Assembly: GCA_965213855.1 (NCBI GenBank)
Contig: CBDCAA010000008.1
Coordinates: 1,426,001 to 1,490,000 of the forward strand
Direction of reading: 5' to 3'
From: JBBROS01 sp965213855
GTDB taxonomy: Bacteria; Pseudomonadota; Alphaproteobacteria; Acetobacterales; Acetobacteraceae
DNA: 64,000 nucleotides
Shown: positions 31,455 to 40,890 of the stretch, piece by piece
Layout: each line of letters begins with the position of its first letter
Numbering within the stretch: the first letter of the stretch is position 1
Notes under the pieces: generated by a model
What the model saw: only the letters and a program-made list of their open reading frames with translations
Databases searched by the model: none
Told to the model about the DNA's origin: nothing
Made by a program: the position numbers and the translations under genes

Positions 31455-32321
31455 ATGCCGGGCATGGACCATGCCCATCCCGCGGCGCCTCCGCCGTTCG
31501 AGGTGTTCCTGCCGGTGCGGCGGACGGCGCCGATCGTGTTCGCGTCGCCGCATTCGGGGCGCAACTACCCGGCCGACTTCCTCGATGCAGCGCGGTTGGA
31601 CCCGGTGGGGCTGCGCCGCAGCGAGGACAGCTTCGTCGACGAGCTGTTCGGGGCGGTGCCCGAGACCGGCGCGCCGCTGTTGTGCGCGACGTTTCCGCGG
31701 GCCTATTGCGACCCGAACCGGGAGGCGTGGGAGCTCGACCCGGGTATGTTCGCCGACGACCTGCCGGCCTGGGTGAACACGACGAGCGCGCGGGTGGGGG
31801 CGGGGCTGGGCACCCTGGCGCGGGTGGTCGGGTCGGGGGAGAGCATCTATCGGGAGAAGCTGCCGTTCAGCGAGGCGGAGTTCCGGGTGCGGTCGTGCTG
31901 GAAGCCGTATCACGACATGCTGTCGGCGCTGATCGCGGAGACGCGGGCGCGGTTCGGGGCCTGCTTGCTGGTGGACTGCCATTCGATGCCGGCCCATGGC
32001 GGGCGTGGGGCCGGGCCGGACTTCGTGCTCGGCGACGCCCATGGGACAACGTGCGGGCCGAAGATCACGGCGCTGGTGGAGGCGACGCTGTCGGGGATGG
32101 GCTACGCGGTGCGTCGCAACGACCCGTATGCGGGCGGGTATGTGACACGGCATTACGGACGCCCGCGCGAGGGGGTGAGCGCGCTGCAGATCGAGATCGC
32201 GCGGACCTTGTACATGGATGAGGCGCGGCTGTCGCGGAGCGCCGGGTTCGCGGCGCTCCAAGGTCACATGACGGTGCTGGCCGCGCAGCTATCGGCGGCG
32301 GCGGCGACGCTGCTGGCGTGA
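31455..32321 (+). CDS. N-formylglutamate amidohydrolase family protein
   Basis: The start is ATG 31455 (or 31464); earlier codons overlap the tRNA. The 288-residue protein shows 'PIVFASPHSGRNYPADFLDA' (metal/active-site His), 'RSEDSFVDELFGAVPETGAP', 'DPNREAWELDPGMF', 'LLVDCHSMPAHGGR', and 'GGYVTRHYGRPREGVSALQI EI'. These are all the family motifs; the family is related to carboxypeptidase-type zinc enzymes. It hydrolyses N-formyl-L-glutamate (histidine breakdown) or related N-acyl amino acids; no hut genes are adjacent, so substrate is uncertain. The GC-rich codons match the host. Confidence 0.88.
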   Translation: MPGMDHAHPAAPPPFEVFLPVRRTAPIVFASPHSGRNYPADFLDAARLDPVGLRRSEDSFVDELFGAVPETGAPLLCATFPRAYCDPNREAWELDPGMFADDLPAWVNTTSARVGAGLGTLARVVGSGESIYREKLPFSEAEFRVRSCWKPYHDMLSALIAETRARFGACLLVDCHSMPAHGGRGAGPDFVLGDAHGTTCGPKITALVEATLSGMGYAVRRNDPYAGGYVTRHYGRPREGVSALQIEIARTLYMDEARLSRSAGFAALQGHMTVLAAQLSAAAATLLA

Positions 32322-32507
32322 GCGTCGGCGCCCGGCAAAAAAATGGCGACCCCCGAGGAGGCCGCCAAGTTTAGGGAGGAAACGTCCAGCAACGGGCCGA
32401 AGCACGCTGCTAAGGTGAGGATAAGCGGCAGTCTTTGTTCCGGGCAAGTCTTTTTTTGCGTTGCACCATCTCGTTACGTATTGGTGTGCTCCGGCGATCT
32501 TAAGAAT

Positions 32508-33278
32508 ATGTTAGGGTTGGTCGTGCACGGTCTCGCCATGCCGGTCCTGCCCATCCTCATCTGCCTGCTGCTGGTGTCGCTGCCCGGGCTGGTGCGCGCG
32601 ACGACGGCAAACCTTTGCGGTGGGCCGATCGCCGCGATCGAGCGGATCAGCGGCGTGCCGGACCGGTTGATGCAGGCGATCGCGGTGATGGAGAGTGGCC
32701 GGCGCGACCCGGACGGATCGAGCGCGCCGTGGCCATGGACGATCAACGTGGAGGGGGTGGGCGAAGTCTACGAAACGAAGCAGGCAGCGATCGCGGCCGT
32801 GCAGGGGCATCAGGCTCGTGGGGCGCGCTCGATCGACGTCGGGTGCATGCAGGTCAACTTGATGCACCATGCAGAGGCGTTCGCCTCGCTCGAGGAGGCG
32901 TTCGACCCGGCGGCAAACGCGCGGTATGCGGCTCGTTTTCTCCAGCAGCTGCTGGCCCAAACCGGCTCATGGCCGCTTGCGGTGGCCGGGTATCATTCGC
33001 TGACGCCGGAGATCGGCGGGGATTACGCGAAGAAGGTGCTGGCGATCTGGGCAAGGCCGGAGCTGGGGCGTAGCTCGCGCGCACCAGCCTCGACCGCGTG
33101 GGCCGCTGGCGTCGGGGCCGCCCAGCCCCCCTCCCCGTTCGGGATGGCCGCGGCCGCGACGCCCACCCCACGGCTGCTCGCCAGCCCGAGGGGCGCCCTG
33201 CCCACGCTGGTCGGCCGGGGCCTGGACTCCTATCGCGCCATGCCGACGCGGCTGGCGGCGGCGTTCGGCCGGAGCTAG
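32508..33278 (+). CDS. Lytic transglycosylase-like (SLT domain) secreted protein
   Basis: The start is ATG 32508 or 32538, both before a hydrophobic signal segment (MPVLPILICLLLVSLPGLVR AT). The mature part has 'ISGVPDRLMQAIAVMESGRR' with the catalytic Glu (MESG), then 'GARSIDVGCMQVNLMHHAEA FASLEEAFDPAANARYAARF LQ' and 'WPLAVAGYHSLTPEIGGDYA', the SLT motifs. It probably cleaves peptidoglycan glycan strands in the periplasm. The last ~70 residues are low complexity (Ala/Pro). Its stop overlaps the stop of the convergent dehydrogenase by three bases. Confidence 0.85.
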   Translation: MLGLVVHGLAMPVLPILICLLLVSLPGLVRATTANLCGGPIAAIERISGVPDRLMQAIAVMESGRRDPDGSSAPWPWTINVEGVGEVYETKQAAIAAVQGHQARGARSIDVGCMQVNLMHHAEAFASLEEAFDPAANARYAARFLQQLLAQTGSWPLAVAGYHSLTPEIGGDYAKKVLAIWARPELGRSSRAPASTAWAAGVGAAQPPSPFGMAAAATPTPRLLASPRGALPTLVGRGLDSYRAMPTRLAAAFGRS

Positions 33279-34173
33279 GGTTTCAGGTTGGTGCCGTCAT
33301 GGAGTGCCTTGGCGGCGATCGAGAAATCCTTGCCGCCGAGCCCGACCGCCGAAAGGCGCGCATAGGCGTCACGGGCTGCCTGGCCCAACACGGTCCCTGC
33401 CCCGGTCTTGTGCACCGCGTCCACCGCCAGCGACAGGTCTTTGAGCATCAGGTCGACCGCGAAGCCAGCCGCATAGTCACGGTTGGCGGGCGATGACGGA
33501 ACCGGTCCCGGGACCGGGCAGTAGCTGGTGAGCGCCCAGCACTGGCCGGATGAGGTGCTGCTGATGTCGAACAGGGACTGGGCCGAGAGCCCCAGGCGCT
33601 CGGCCAGCGCGAGCCCCTCCGAGACGGCGAGCATGGAAATGCCGAGGATCAGGTTGTTGCAGACCTTCGCCGCCTGCCCGGCCCCGGCGGCGCCGGCATG
33701 GACGATGGTCTTGCCCATGGCGCGCAAGATGGGCTGCGCCCGGTCGAAGGCCTCGGGGGTGCCGCCGACCATGAAGGTGAGGGTTCCGGCGGCGGCGCCC
33801 GTCGAGCCGCCCGAGACCGGGGCGTCCAGCATGGCGAAGCCACGTTCGTGTGCCGCGGCGGCGATGTCGCGGGCAGTGCCGACGTCGATGGTCGAGCTGT
33901 CGATCAGCAGGGCGCCGGGCGCCAGGGCACCGAGGACGCCGCCCTCGAGCAGGACGGCGCGCACGTGGGGCCGGCGGGCAGCATGGTGATGAGGATGTCG
34001 GCGCCCGAGGCGGCCTCGGCGGCGCTGCCGGCGGGGTGGCCGCCGATCCGGGCGAGCGCGTCCAGCGCCGGCGCTGCCAGATCGAATCCCCGCACGGTAT
34101 GCCCGGCGCGCACCAGGTTGGCCGCCATCGGCCCGCCCATGTTGCCCAGCCCGATGAAGCCGATCGTCGCCAT
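33275..34173 (-). pseudogene. Beta-hydroxyacid dehydrogenase (3-hydroxyisobutyrate dehydrogenase-like) with a one-base frameshift
   Basis: From ATG 34173 the frame gives 'MATIGFIGLGNMGGPMAANL' (Rossmann motif) to 'ADILITMLPAGP', then loses homology. The other frame resumes at once with 'VRAVLLEGGVLGALAPGALL IDSSTID', 'LDAPVSGGSTGAAAGTLTFM VGG', 'KVCNNLILGISM' and catalytic Lys in 'DLMLKDLSLA'. The junction near 33966 reads GGCCCCACGTG; one more C would restore the frame. Either a recent mutation in a C run or a sequencing error. Known role of the family: valine or glyoxylate pathways, NAD(P)-dependent. Confidence 0.88.
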
Positions 34174-34390
34174 TGCGTTCCCCGTCAATCAGTGCCGCAG
34201 AACCCTACCATAGCTGCTGCCCGCGGCAGTGCCGTTGCAGCGCAGGCCCGGCACTGGGCGGCACCCCGGCCGATCGCGTGCGACGGGATCCGCCTGGCGC
34301 ACCCCAAGTTCATGGCGTGTTCTCATCCGTTTGCATGACGACGCGCGGGATGCCCACCCCTATTGTGGGATTCGTTGCAGGAGACGCCAT

Positions 34391-34720
34391 ATGTTGCTCA
34401 GGGTTGCGGGTGCTGTCGTTCTCGGTCTGGCGCTGCCATGTTCAGCCTTGGCACAGGGGGCGAGCTTCGACGGCGTCTACCGGGGAGAGGCGTCATCGGG
34501 CACCGGCTGTTCGCTCCTCCATCCTGTGCTTCGCGTCGAGGGCGGAACGGCGACGCTGCGCTACAACCCGAGCATCACGTTCGAGGGCAAGGTCGGCAGC
34601 GACGGCAGCCTGGACGCGCCGTTCGGCCAGGGCCGGCTTTCCGGCAAGTTCGCCGGCGGCAAGTTCCAGGGGTCCGTCGTCAACAAAAGCTGCCAGTACC
34701 CGTTGGCCCTGGCGAAGTAG
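34391..34720 (+). CDS. Small secreted protein of unknown function
   Basis: The start at ATG 34391 gives a 109-residue product with a clear signal peptide (MLLRVAGAVVLGLALPCSAL AQG). The mature part, 'FDGVYRGEASSGTGCSLLHP', '…GGTATLRYNPSITFEGKVGS DGSLDAPFGQGRLSGKFAGG KFQGSVVNKSCQYPLALAK', looks like a small beta-barrel with two conserved Cys that may form a disulphide. Similar small periplasmic proteins are frequent in Acetobacteraceae; no known function. Confidence 0.75.
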   Translation: MLLRVAGAVVLGLALPCSALAQGASFDGVYRGEASSGTGCSLLHPVLRVEGGTATLRYNPSITFEGKVGSDGSLDAPFGQGRLSGKFAGGKFQGSVVNKSCQYPLALAK

Positions 34721-35150
34721 AAGCAAATGCCCGTCTCATCCCGACTTTAGATCAGCTACGGCATCCACACATTATGATGTGACGCCCAAACCATCGTCAT
34801 GCGCGGGCTTGTCCCGCGTATCCACGCCGTAAGATCGGCTTGGTCTTGGCCGGATGCAGCGCTGAGGAAACGGCGTCGGCCCGGCTTGACCTACAGCTGC
34901 CCAATTTATCCATCTTGCCCAGTGCAGCGTGCCTTGCGCGTCGTTCTGAACTTGTGGTCAAGCAGACGCTGAAGCGACAACGGCGTCGAAACCCTCACCG
35001 CTTCGGCCGGCTGGTCGGAGCGGGCGTCCTCCATCGAGACCCGACCGAACACCTGGCAAGCCCACCATCATCTGCCGACCACACTGGCGCGTCGGCCATA
35101 GGCGGGAGCAGCGGCACGGAGTAGACCTCCGCCGGCCTGGAGGGCCTTCG
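34721..35150. other. Intergenic region with a palindromic alphaproteobacterial repeat
   Basis: No convincing gene in 430 bases. At 34795-34829 lies a CGTCATGCGCGGGCTTGTCC CGCG-type element (GCGCGGG-CTTGT-CCCGCG) of the sort spread through many alphaproteobacterial genomes between genes. The rest is unremarkable. Confidence 0.6.
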
Positions 35151-36911
35151 ATGCTGCGTGCGTTCCTGTCCTACTATCGGCCGCACCGCCGGCTGGTGCT
35201 GCTGGATTTCGGCTGCTCGTCGCTATCGGGCGTGCTGGAGCTGGGGTTCCCGATGGCGGTGCGGGCCTTCATCGACCGGCTGCTGCCGGCGGGCGACGTG
35301 CCGCTGGTCCTGCTCGCCATCACCGGTTTGCTTGCCGTGTATGTGGCCAATGCCGGACTGCTCGCGGTGGTGAACTACTGGGGCCACGTGCTCGGGATCG
35401 GCATCGAGACGGAGATGCGGCGGCGCGCGTTCGACCACCTGCAGGCGCTGTCGCTGCGCTTCTACGACAGCCAGAAGACCGGGCACCTGGTGTCGCGGGT
35501 TACGACGGACCTCGCCGATATCGGCGAGGTTGCGCATCACGGGCCGGAGGACCTGCTGGTGGCAGTGCTGACCTTCATCGGCGCGTTCGTGCTGATGGTG
35601 CTCGTCAGCCCGCCGCTTGCGCTCGTGGCCGCGATCGTGGTGCCGCTCGCGACATGGGTGGTGGCGCATTACGGGACGCGGATGGACCGGAGCTGGCAGG
35701 CGCAGTTCCGCCGGGTCGCGCGGTTCAACGCGCGGATCGAGGAGAACATCGGCGGCGTGCGGGTGGTCCAGGCGTTCGCCAACGAAGCGCATGAGCGGGC
35801 GATGTTCGCCGAGGAGAACGCCAGCTATCGGCGCGAGAAGATGGGCGCCTATGCGCTGATGGCGACCAGCCTCACGTTGAACTATCTCGGCATGCGGCTG
35901 GTGCAGATCGTGGTGATGCTGGCGGGCACGGCGCTGATCGTGCGGCAGGGGCTTTCGATCGGGGACTTCGTCGGGTTCCTGCTGCTGGTGAGCGTGTTCT
36001 ACCGGCCGCTCGACAAGATCGGCGCCATGGTCGAGATCTATCCGCGCGGCATGGCCGGGTTCCGCCGCTATCAGGACCTGCTGGCGATCGAGCCGGACGT
36101 GCAGGACGCACCCGGCGCCGTCGACTGCCCGGCGCTGCGCGGCGATGTGCGGTTCGAAGGCGTGCGGTTCGGCTACGAGCCGGGGCGTCCGGTGTTGGAT
36201 GGGCTCGATCTCGCGGTGCGGGCCGGTGAGACGGTGGCGCTGGTCGGCCCGTCGGGCGCCGGCAAGTCGACGATCTGCGCGCTGCTGCCGCGGTTCTACG
36301 ACGTCGACGCGGGCCGGATCACGATCGATGGCATCGAGATCCAATCCGTGACCCGCGCGTCCCTTCGGCGGCAGATCGGCATCGTCGAGCAGAGCGTGTT
36401 TCTATTCGCGGGCACGATCCGCGACAACGTCGCCTATGGACGGCTCGGCGCCAGCGAGGCGGAGGTGATGGAGGCGATCCGGCGGGCCCGGCTGGACGAG
36501 TTGGTCGGGCAGTTGCCCCGCGGCCTCGAGACCGAGATCGGCGAGCGGGGTGCGAAGCTTTCGGGCGGGCAACGGCAGCGCCTGGCAATCGCGCGCATCT
36601 TCCTGAAGAACCCGCCGATCCTGATCCTGGACGAGGCGACCTCGGCGCTGGACAGCGAGACCGAGCGGGCGATCCAGGACAGCCTGGCGATGCTCAGCGC
36701 CGGGCGGACGACGATCGTGATCGCGCACCGGCTGGCAACGATCCGCGGGGCGGACCGCATCCTGGTGGTCGCAGACCAAGGGATCGTCGAGCAGGGGTCG
36801 CATGCCGAGCTGATGGCGACGAACGGCGCTTACCGCCGCCTGCACGACACGCAATTCGGTGAGAGTGCGTCCGATATCGGGCTGAAGTCCGTCGAGACTG
36901 CGACATTGTAG
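35151..36911 (+). CDS. ABC exporter, fused membrane and ATPase domains (MsbA/multidrug type)
   Basis: The 586-residue protein has six hydrophobic segments in residues ~15-310, with 'SLRFYDSQKTGHLVSRVTTD' and 'NARIEENIGGVRVVQAFANE', typical of ABC exporters, and an ATPase domain with Walker A 'GPSGAGKST' (~366), Q-loop 'IGIVEQSVFLFAGTIRDN', signature 'LSGGQRQR' (~471), Walker B 'ILILDEATSALD' (~489) and H-loop 'IVIAHRL'. Works as a homodimer in the inner membrane. The substrate (lipid or drug) cannot be told. Monocistronic. Confidence 0.93.
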   Translation: MLRAFLSYYRPHRRLVLLDFGCSSLSGVLELGFPMAVRAFIDRLLPAGDVPLVLLAITGLLAVYVANAGLLAVVNYWGHVLGIGIETEMRRRAFDHLQALSLRFYDSQKTGHLVSRVTTDLADIGEVAHHGPEDLLVAVLTFIGAFVLMVLVSPPLALVAAIVVPLATWVVAHYGTRMDRSWQAQFRRVARFNARIEENIGGVRVVQAFANEAHERAMFAEENASYRREKMGAYALMATSLTLNYLGMRLVQIVVMLAGTALIVRQGLSIGDFVGFLLLVSVFYRPLDKIGAMVEIYPRGMAGFRRYQDLLAIEPDVQDAPGAVDCPALRGDVRFEGVRFGYEPGRPVLDGLDLAVRAGETVALVGPSGAGKSTICALLPRFYDVDAGRITIDGIEIQSVTRASLRRQIGIVEQSVFLFAGTIRDNVAYGRLGASEAEVMEAIRRARLDELVGQLPRGLETEIGERGAKLSGGQRQRLAIARIFLKNPPILILDEATSALDSETERAIQDSLAMLSAGRTTIVIAHRLATIRGADRILVVADQGIVEQGSHAELMATNGAYRRLHDTQFGESASDIGLKSVETATL

Positions 36912-36982
36912 CAACAGTTTATGGGCTGACTGCGTCTTATCTGCACAATCTCCAGCAGATCTCCGGTGGATGCTGATATCGT

Positions 36983-37927
36983 ATGTCTATGGATCTTGTC
37001 CGTTCGGTCGTGATCGGTGTCGTTGCGTCCCTGTGTGGGTGTTCGCCCGCCTCGGCGACCCTGGCTGCCGGGTCGAGTGCGCCCGTGGCAATGGCCAGCT
37101 TGCCGGGTGGCGAGCGCGGCATGGCGCCAGCCGGCGCCGGGCCATCCATGCCCGGCCCCGCGGGGACCCCGCAGTCGGCGTTGGACGAGACGGTCGAGGT
37201 CTTGCGCCTGCGGGAGGCTTTGGCGCACGACGTGCCACACCTCGTCGCACGCACCCCGGCCACTGATGCCGGCTGGATCGCCCTGGCCCGAGCCGAGGTC
37301 ACAGGCGCCGGAATGGTGCTTGACCGGCCACAGCTGCTGGTCGTGGTGGACCGCAATCCGCGGGTGCAGCAAGTCGCAGTGGTCGCGGCGGTGCCGGGTG
37401 GGGACTGGTCGGTGATCGGCGGCACCAAGGTGTCGACGGGCTCCCGCGGACGGGAGGACCACTACATCACGCCGCGTGGCGTGTTCCATGTGACGACCGC
37501 GATCCTGGGCTTCCGGGCCGAGGGGACGCTGAACGAGAACGGCATCCGCGGGCTGGGCGCGAAAGGCATGCGGGTGTGGGATTTCGGCTGGCAGGTGGCG
37601 GCGAAGGGCTGGAACGCCGGGCCGGGCAAGCCGGACCGGATCCCGATCCGGCTGATGATGCACGCGACCGACCCGGACCGGCTGGAGCAGCGGATCGGCC
37701 AACCGGCAAGCCAGGGGTGCGTGCGGATCCCGACCGCGATGAATCGCTTCCTGGACCAGCACGGGGTGCTGGATTCGGAGTACGAGCGGGCGGCAGCGAC
37801 CGAGATCCGGTTCCGGGCGCTGCTGCCGGCCGGGCGGCAGCCGAGCGTGCTGGCAGGGAACACGCTGGTGGTGATCGATTCGAGCGACAAGACCGGGGTG
37901 AGTGTCGCGAGCCGGGCGATTCCCTGA
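36983..37927 (+). CDS. L,D-transpeptidase family (YkuD-like) lipoprotein or periplasmic protein
   Basis: The 314-residue protein has a signal with a possible lipobox (VASLCGC). A helical linker is followed by a YkuD-like region: 'LLVVVDRNPRVQQVAVVAAV', 'VSTGSRGREDHYITPRGVFH', 'IRLMMHATDPDRLEQRIGQP ASQGCVRIP' with the HxxxD… and SxGCxR motif (Cys ~245). Known role: cross-linking peptidoglycan or attaching lipoprotein to it. Followed by a ~220-base gene-free stretch with a palindrome. Confidence 0.88.
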   Translation: MSMDLVRSVVIGVVASLCGCSPASATLAAGSSAPVAMASLPGGERGMAPAGAGPSMPGPAGTPQSALDETVEVLRLREALAHDVPHLVARTPATDAGWIALARAEVTGAGMVLDRPQLLVVVDRNPRVQQVAVVAAVPGGDWSVIGGTKVSTGSRGREDHYITPRGVFHVTTAILGFRAEGTLNENGIRGLGAKGMRVWDFGWQVAAKGWNAGPGKPDRIPIRLMMHATDPDRLEQRIGQPASQGCVRIPTAMNRFLDQHGVLDSEYERAAATEIRFRALLPAGRQPSVLAGNTLVVIDSSDKTGVSVASRAIP

Positions 37928-38110
37928 GCGAAGTGATTAGAGTACTATTTGATCAATTGGGGTCACCCCGTCGGGCAAAGGTTCTCACATACTGAGCGGC
38001 TCAAGCTCAATCCGATCCGCTTCGATCGGGTTGGGCTCTAAATCGACTGGGACAAACCACTCCACTTACGATTTCGGATCGCGGTCGTGTCGGGCATCAT
38101 TCCCGCCCGG

Positions 38111-38134
38111 CCCTCTCCCGCATGCGGGAGAGGG
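38111..38134. repeat. Perfect 24-bp palindrome CCCTCTCCCGCA-TGCGGGAGAGGG (REP-like)
   Basis: A second copy with one altered central base is at 47711-47734. Located just downstream of the PEP-CTERM gene's stop (minus strand) and downstream of the L,D-transpeptidase, where it can also act as a bidirectional stabiliser/terminator. Confidence 0.8.
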
Positions 38135-38147
38135 CTTAGGGCTGGTG

Positions 38148-39404
38148 CTAAACGCGCCGGCGGTGGATCTGGAGGCCGACCATGGCAAGGAGGCCGGCAG
38201 CGAGCACGGCGAGGCTAGCGGGTTCCGGAACCGGGGTGAACACGGCGATACAGCCATTGACGCAGCTGCCGCTGTTGCCCACCACGCCTTCGGGCACCAA
38301 GACCTGGCCCGTGACCGGGTCGACGGTGACCGAGTGTGCGCCGCCGACGGTCGGGATGCTCTGCAAGAGAATGTTGTTGATCGGGTCGACGATGTCGAGT
38401 TCACCGAGCCCGCTGGTCGCGTTGCGGGCCGCGGCGAAGCACAGCCCGCTGGTCGGGTCGCACCAGACCTCGTCGGCCCCGAACTTCTCGGCGAAGGTCG
38501 CGACGACGGCGCCCGCCCCGCCATTGGCGTTGGGGTCGAAGATGAAGTCCTGCGTCGTGTCGCCGCAGCCGATGAAGAGCTTGTTGTTGGTGGTGAGCGA
38601 GATGCCGGAGGGCGAGCAGTCGCTGATGCCGAACTTGCTGAAGTCGAACGTCTTGGTGGCGAAGGTCGTCGGATCGATCGCGACGAGGCCGCCGGACAAG
38701 GAGGTGCCCGGAAGCTGGACGAGGTTGAGGTAGAACTTGCCGTCGGTCGGGCTGTACACGGACGCCTCGATGCCGCCGGGGGAAGCCGGGCCGGTCGTGC
38801 CGTCGAAGGTGAGCTTCGTCGCGATCGCGTTGGTGGTCGTGTTGATCAGCGTGGCGAAGGGCGGCGTGTCGGCGTTGTTGGCGACCAGCAGCAGGTGGTC
38901 CTTCGAGTCATAGGCCATCTCGTCGACGCGGAAGGCGCCGCCGGTGTTGACCGTGGCGATCTTGGTCAGGGTCGGCGAGCTCGCGCTCCCGGTGATGCTG
39001 AAGGCGACCGCGGTGCTGTTGCCGTCGCCGGCCCACAGCACATGCTGCGTTCCGCTGGCGCCGCCGTTGCCCACCAGCGCGACGCCGTCGGGCCCGGAGA
39101 GGGCGTTCGACGGGCCGACGCCAACGAAGCCCGGCGCGCGGGTGACGAAGCTGTCGGTCGCCGACGAGAACACGTCGACGCCGCCGTTCGATCGGTCCGC
39201 CACATAGGCGAGCTGGCTGGTGCCGTCGAAGGCGCTGATGTCGAAGCCGTTGAACTTGCCGCCCGACGTGTTGTTTGCCGCGACCGGGATCGCGATGTCG
39301 GTGAGGAAGCTATAGAGCGGGCTCGCCGAGGCCGGCGCGGTGCCGGCGGCCACGGCGCCAAGCGCCAGGGTCGCTGCCAACTGGGTCCTGAGTGTCAAGC
39401 GCAT
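38148..39404 (-). CDS. PEP-CTERM sorted secreted protein
   Basis: The start at ATG 39404 has GGGAGACG nine bases upstream. The 418-residue protein has a signal peptide (MRLTLRTQLAATLALGAVAA…) and ends with 'VPEPASLAVLAAGLLAMVGL QIHRRRV', i.e. PEP motif, hydrophobic segment and basic tail. The middle has repeated beta-propeller-like blades ('QLAYVADRSNGGVDVFSSAT', 'LLLVANNADTPPFATLINTT', 'ILLQSIPTVGGAHSVTVDPV'). It should be sorted by an exosortase, of which no gene is in the window. Four Cys pairs occur in the second half. Confidence 0.85.
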   Translation of the reverse strand: MRLTLRTQLAATLALGAVAAGTAPASASPLYSFLTDIAIPVAANNTSGGKFNGFDISAFDGTSQLAYVADRSNGGVDVFSSATDSFVTRAPGFVGVGPSNALSGPDGVALVGNGGASGTQHVLWAGDGNSTAVAFSITGSASSPTLTKIATVNTGGAFRVDEMAYDSKDHLLLVANNADTPPFATLINTTTNAIATKLTFDGTTGPASPGGIEASVYSPTDGKFYLNLVQLPGTSLSGGLVAIDPTTFATKTFDFSKFGISDCSPSGISLTTNNKLFIGCGDTTQDFIFDPNANGGAGAVVATFAEKFGADEVWCDPTSGLCFAAARNATSGLGELDIVDPINNILLQSIPTVGGAHSVTVDPVTGQVLVPEGVVGNSGSCVNGCIAVFTPVPEPASLAVLAAGLLAMVGLQIHRRRV

Positions 39405-39552
39405 CGGAGCGTCTCCCTGCCAGTCCGCAATTCTGTTGTGCGGCTGCCCGGACCGTAGCGACGTTACCAAACGTTCAGGAAATTAAGAGATCGTCAACGC
39501 GACGAACGCCCGCGTGACGTTGCAGGCGCGCCACGCACCGCCCTGGCGATGC

Positions 39553-40308
39553 TCAGCGCGGCTGCATCCGCAGCGCGCCGTCCAACCGGATCGTTTCGCC
39601 GTTCAGCATCGGATTGGCCACGATAGCCAGCACCAGTGCCGCGAACTCATCCGGGCGCCCAAGCCGGGCCGGAAACGGGACGGTCGCGCCCAGGCTGTCC
39701 TGCACCGCCTGCGGCATCCCGGTCAGCATCGGCGTCTCGAACAGCCCCGGCGCGATCGTGCACACCCGGATCCCGAGCGGCGCAAACTCCCGCGCCGCCG
39801 GCAAGGTCAGCCCCACCACGCCCGCCTTCGACGACGCATAGGCCGCCTGCCCCACCTGCCCTTCATACGCGGCGACGCTGGCCGTATTGACGATCACGCC
39901 ACGCTCGCCGTCGCTCAAGGGCTCGAGCCCGGCAGCGCCGGCTGCGACCAGGCGGATGAGGTTGAACGTGCCGACAAGATTGATCTGGATCACCCGCACG
40001 TAAGCATCGAGCGAGGCCGGGCCGTTGCGGCCGACGATCCGCGCGGCCGGCGCCACACCGGCGCAGTTGACCAGGATGCGCGCCGGGCCGTGCGCGGCCG
40101 CCGCTGCGGCCACGGCGGCCTCCGCGCTGGCTGCGTCGGAGACGTCGCACCCGATCGCGAGCCCGCCCAAAGCCGCCGCTGCCGGCGCGTCCGGCTGCAC
40201 ATCCAGCAGCGCAACGCGCGCGCCGCCCCGGGCCAGCGCCTGCGCCGTCGCGCGGCCAAGGCCGGAAGCGGCGCCCGTGACGATCGCGGCCTGCCCGTTC
40301 AGCTCCAT
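39553..40308 (-). CDS. Short-chain dehydrogenase/reductase (3-hydroxyacyl-CoA dehydrogenase type 2-like)
   Basis: The 251-residue SDR has the cofactor motif 'VTGAASGLGRATAQALARGG', 'NCAGVAP', catalytic 'YASSKAG' (YxxxK) and 'APGLFETPML', followed by 'FPARLGRPDEFAALVLAIVA NPMLNGETIRLDGALRM', as in type 2 hydroxyacyl-CoA dehydrogenases. NAD-dependent oxidation of a 3-hydroxyacyl-CoA or similar. Six bases downstream of the CinA-like gene; probably co-transcribed. Confidence 0.87.
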   Translation of the reverse strand: MELNGQAAIVTGAASGLGRATAQALARGGARVALLDVQPDAPAAAALGGLAIGCDVSDAASAEAAVAAAAAAHGPARILVNCAGVAPAARIVGRNGPASLDAYVRVIQINLVGTFNLIRLVAAGAAGLEPLSDGERGVIVNTASVAAYEGQVGQAAYASSKAGVVGLTLPAAREFAPLGIRVCTIAPGLFETPMLTGMPQAVQDSLGATVPFPARLGRPDEFAALVLAIVANPMLNGETIRLDGALRMQPR

Positions 40309-40313
40309 GGCGT

Positions 40314-40796
40314 TCAGCCCTCCAGCACTTGCATGAACAGGTCCAGCAGGGCTGCAGCGAAGGCCCGCATGTTCGCCACCCGGTCGGCGGCGCCGGTCTC
40401 GACGGTCAGCGCGCGGCCGGCCGGGCCGCGAACCGCCAGGCAGGTGTGCCCGGCCGCGTCGCCATACCGGTTGCCGCTCGGCCCGGCCGCACCGGTTTCC
40501 GCCAGGCCCCAGGTGGCGCCGAGCCGCTCGCGCACGGTCTCGGCCAGCAAGGCGGCATAGGGCGGTGAGGACGAGCGCAGCCCGGCCATCGCCGCCGCGG
40601 GGATCCCTAGCAGCGCCTCACGCGCCCGCTGCGTGTAGATGACGCCGCCGCCGACGAAATAGGCGCTCGCGCCGGGCACGCTCAGCAGCGCCGCCGCGAC
40701 CAGCCCACCGCTGGAGGACTCCGCGACGGCCACCGTTTCCTTCCGCGCGGTCAGCAGCGCGCCGATCCGTCTGGCGCCTGGCAAGAGCTGGTCCAT
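40314..40796 (-). CDS. CinA-family C-terminal domain protein (nicotinamide-nucleotide amidase-like)
   Basis: The start at ATG 40796 gives 160 residues: 'ARRIGALLTARKETVAVAES SSGGLVAAALLSVPGASAYF', 'GGVIYTQRAREALLGIP', 'AETVRERLGATWGLAETGAAGPSG'. These are the PncC/CinA C-domain motifs. Canonical forms hydrolyse NMN to nicotinate mononucleotide and ammonia. The consensus second motif is usually 'GIAGPxG' with a Thr; here GAAGPSG. Divergent from the molybdenum hydroxylase gene with ~95 bases between. Confidence 0.86.
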   Translation of the reverse strand: MDQLLPGARRIGALLTARKETVAVAESSSGGLVAAALLSVPGASAYFVGGGVIYTQRAREALLGIPAAAMAGLRSSSPPYAALLAETVRERLGATWGLAETGAAGPSGNRYGDAAGHTCLAVRGPAGRALTVETGAADRVANMRAFAAALLDLFMQVLEG

Positions 40797-40890
40797 GCGC
40801 GGCACCCTACAAGCCGGACCATGCGCCGTCACGGGGCCTTCTTACCGCGGGCGAGATCGGGCAGGCTGCGGCGATGTGCTGGAACCGCCC

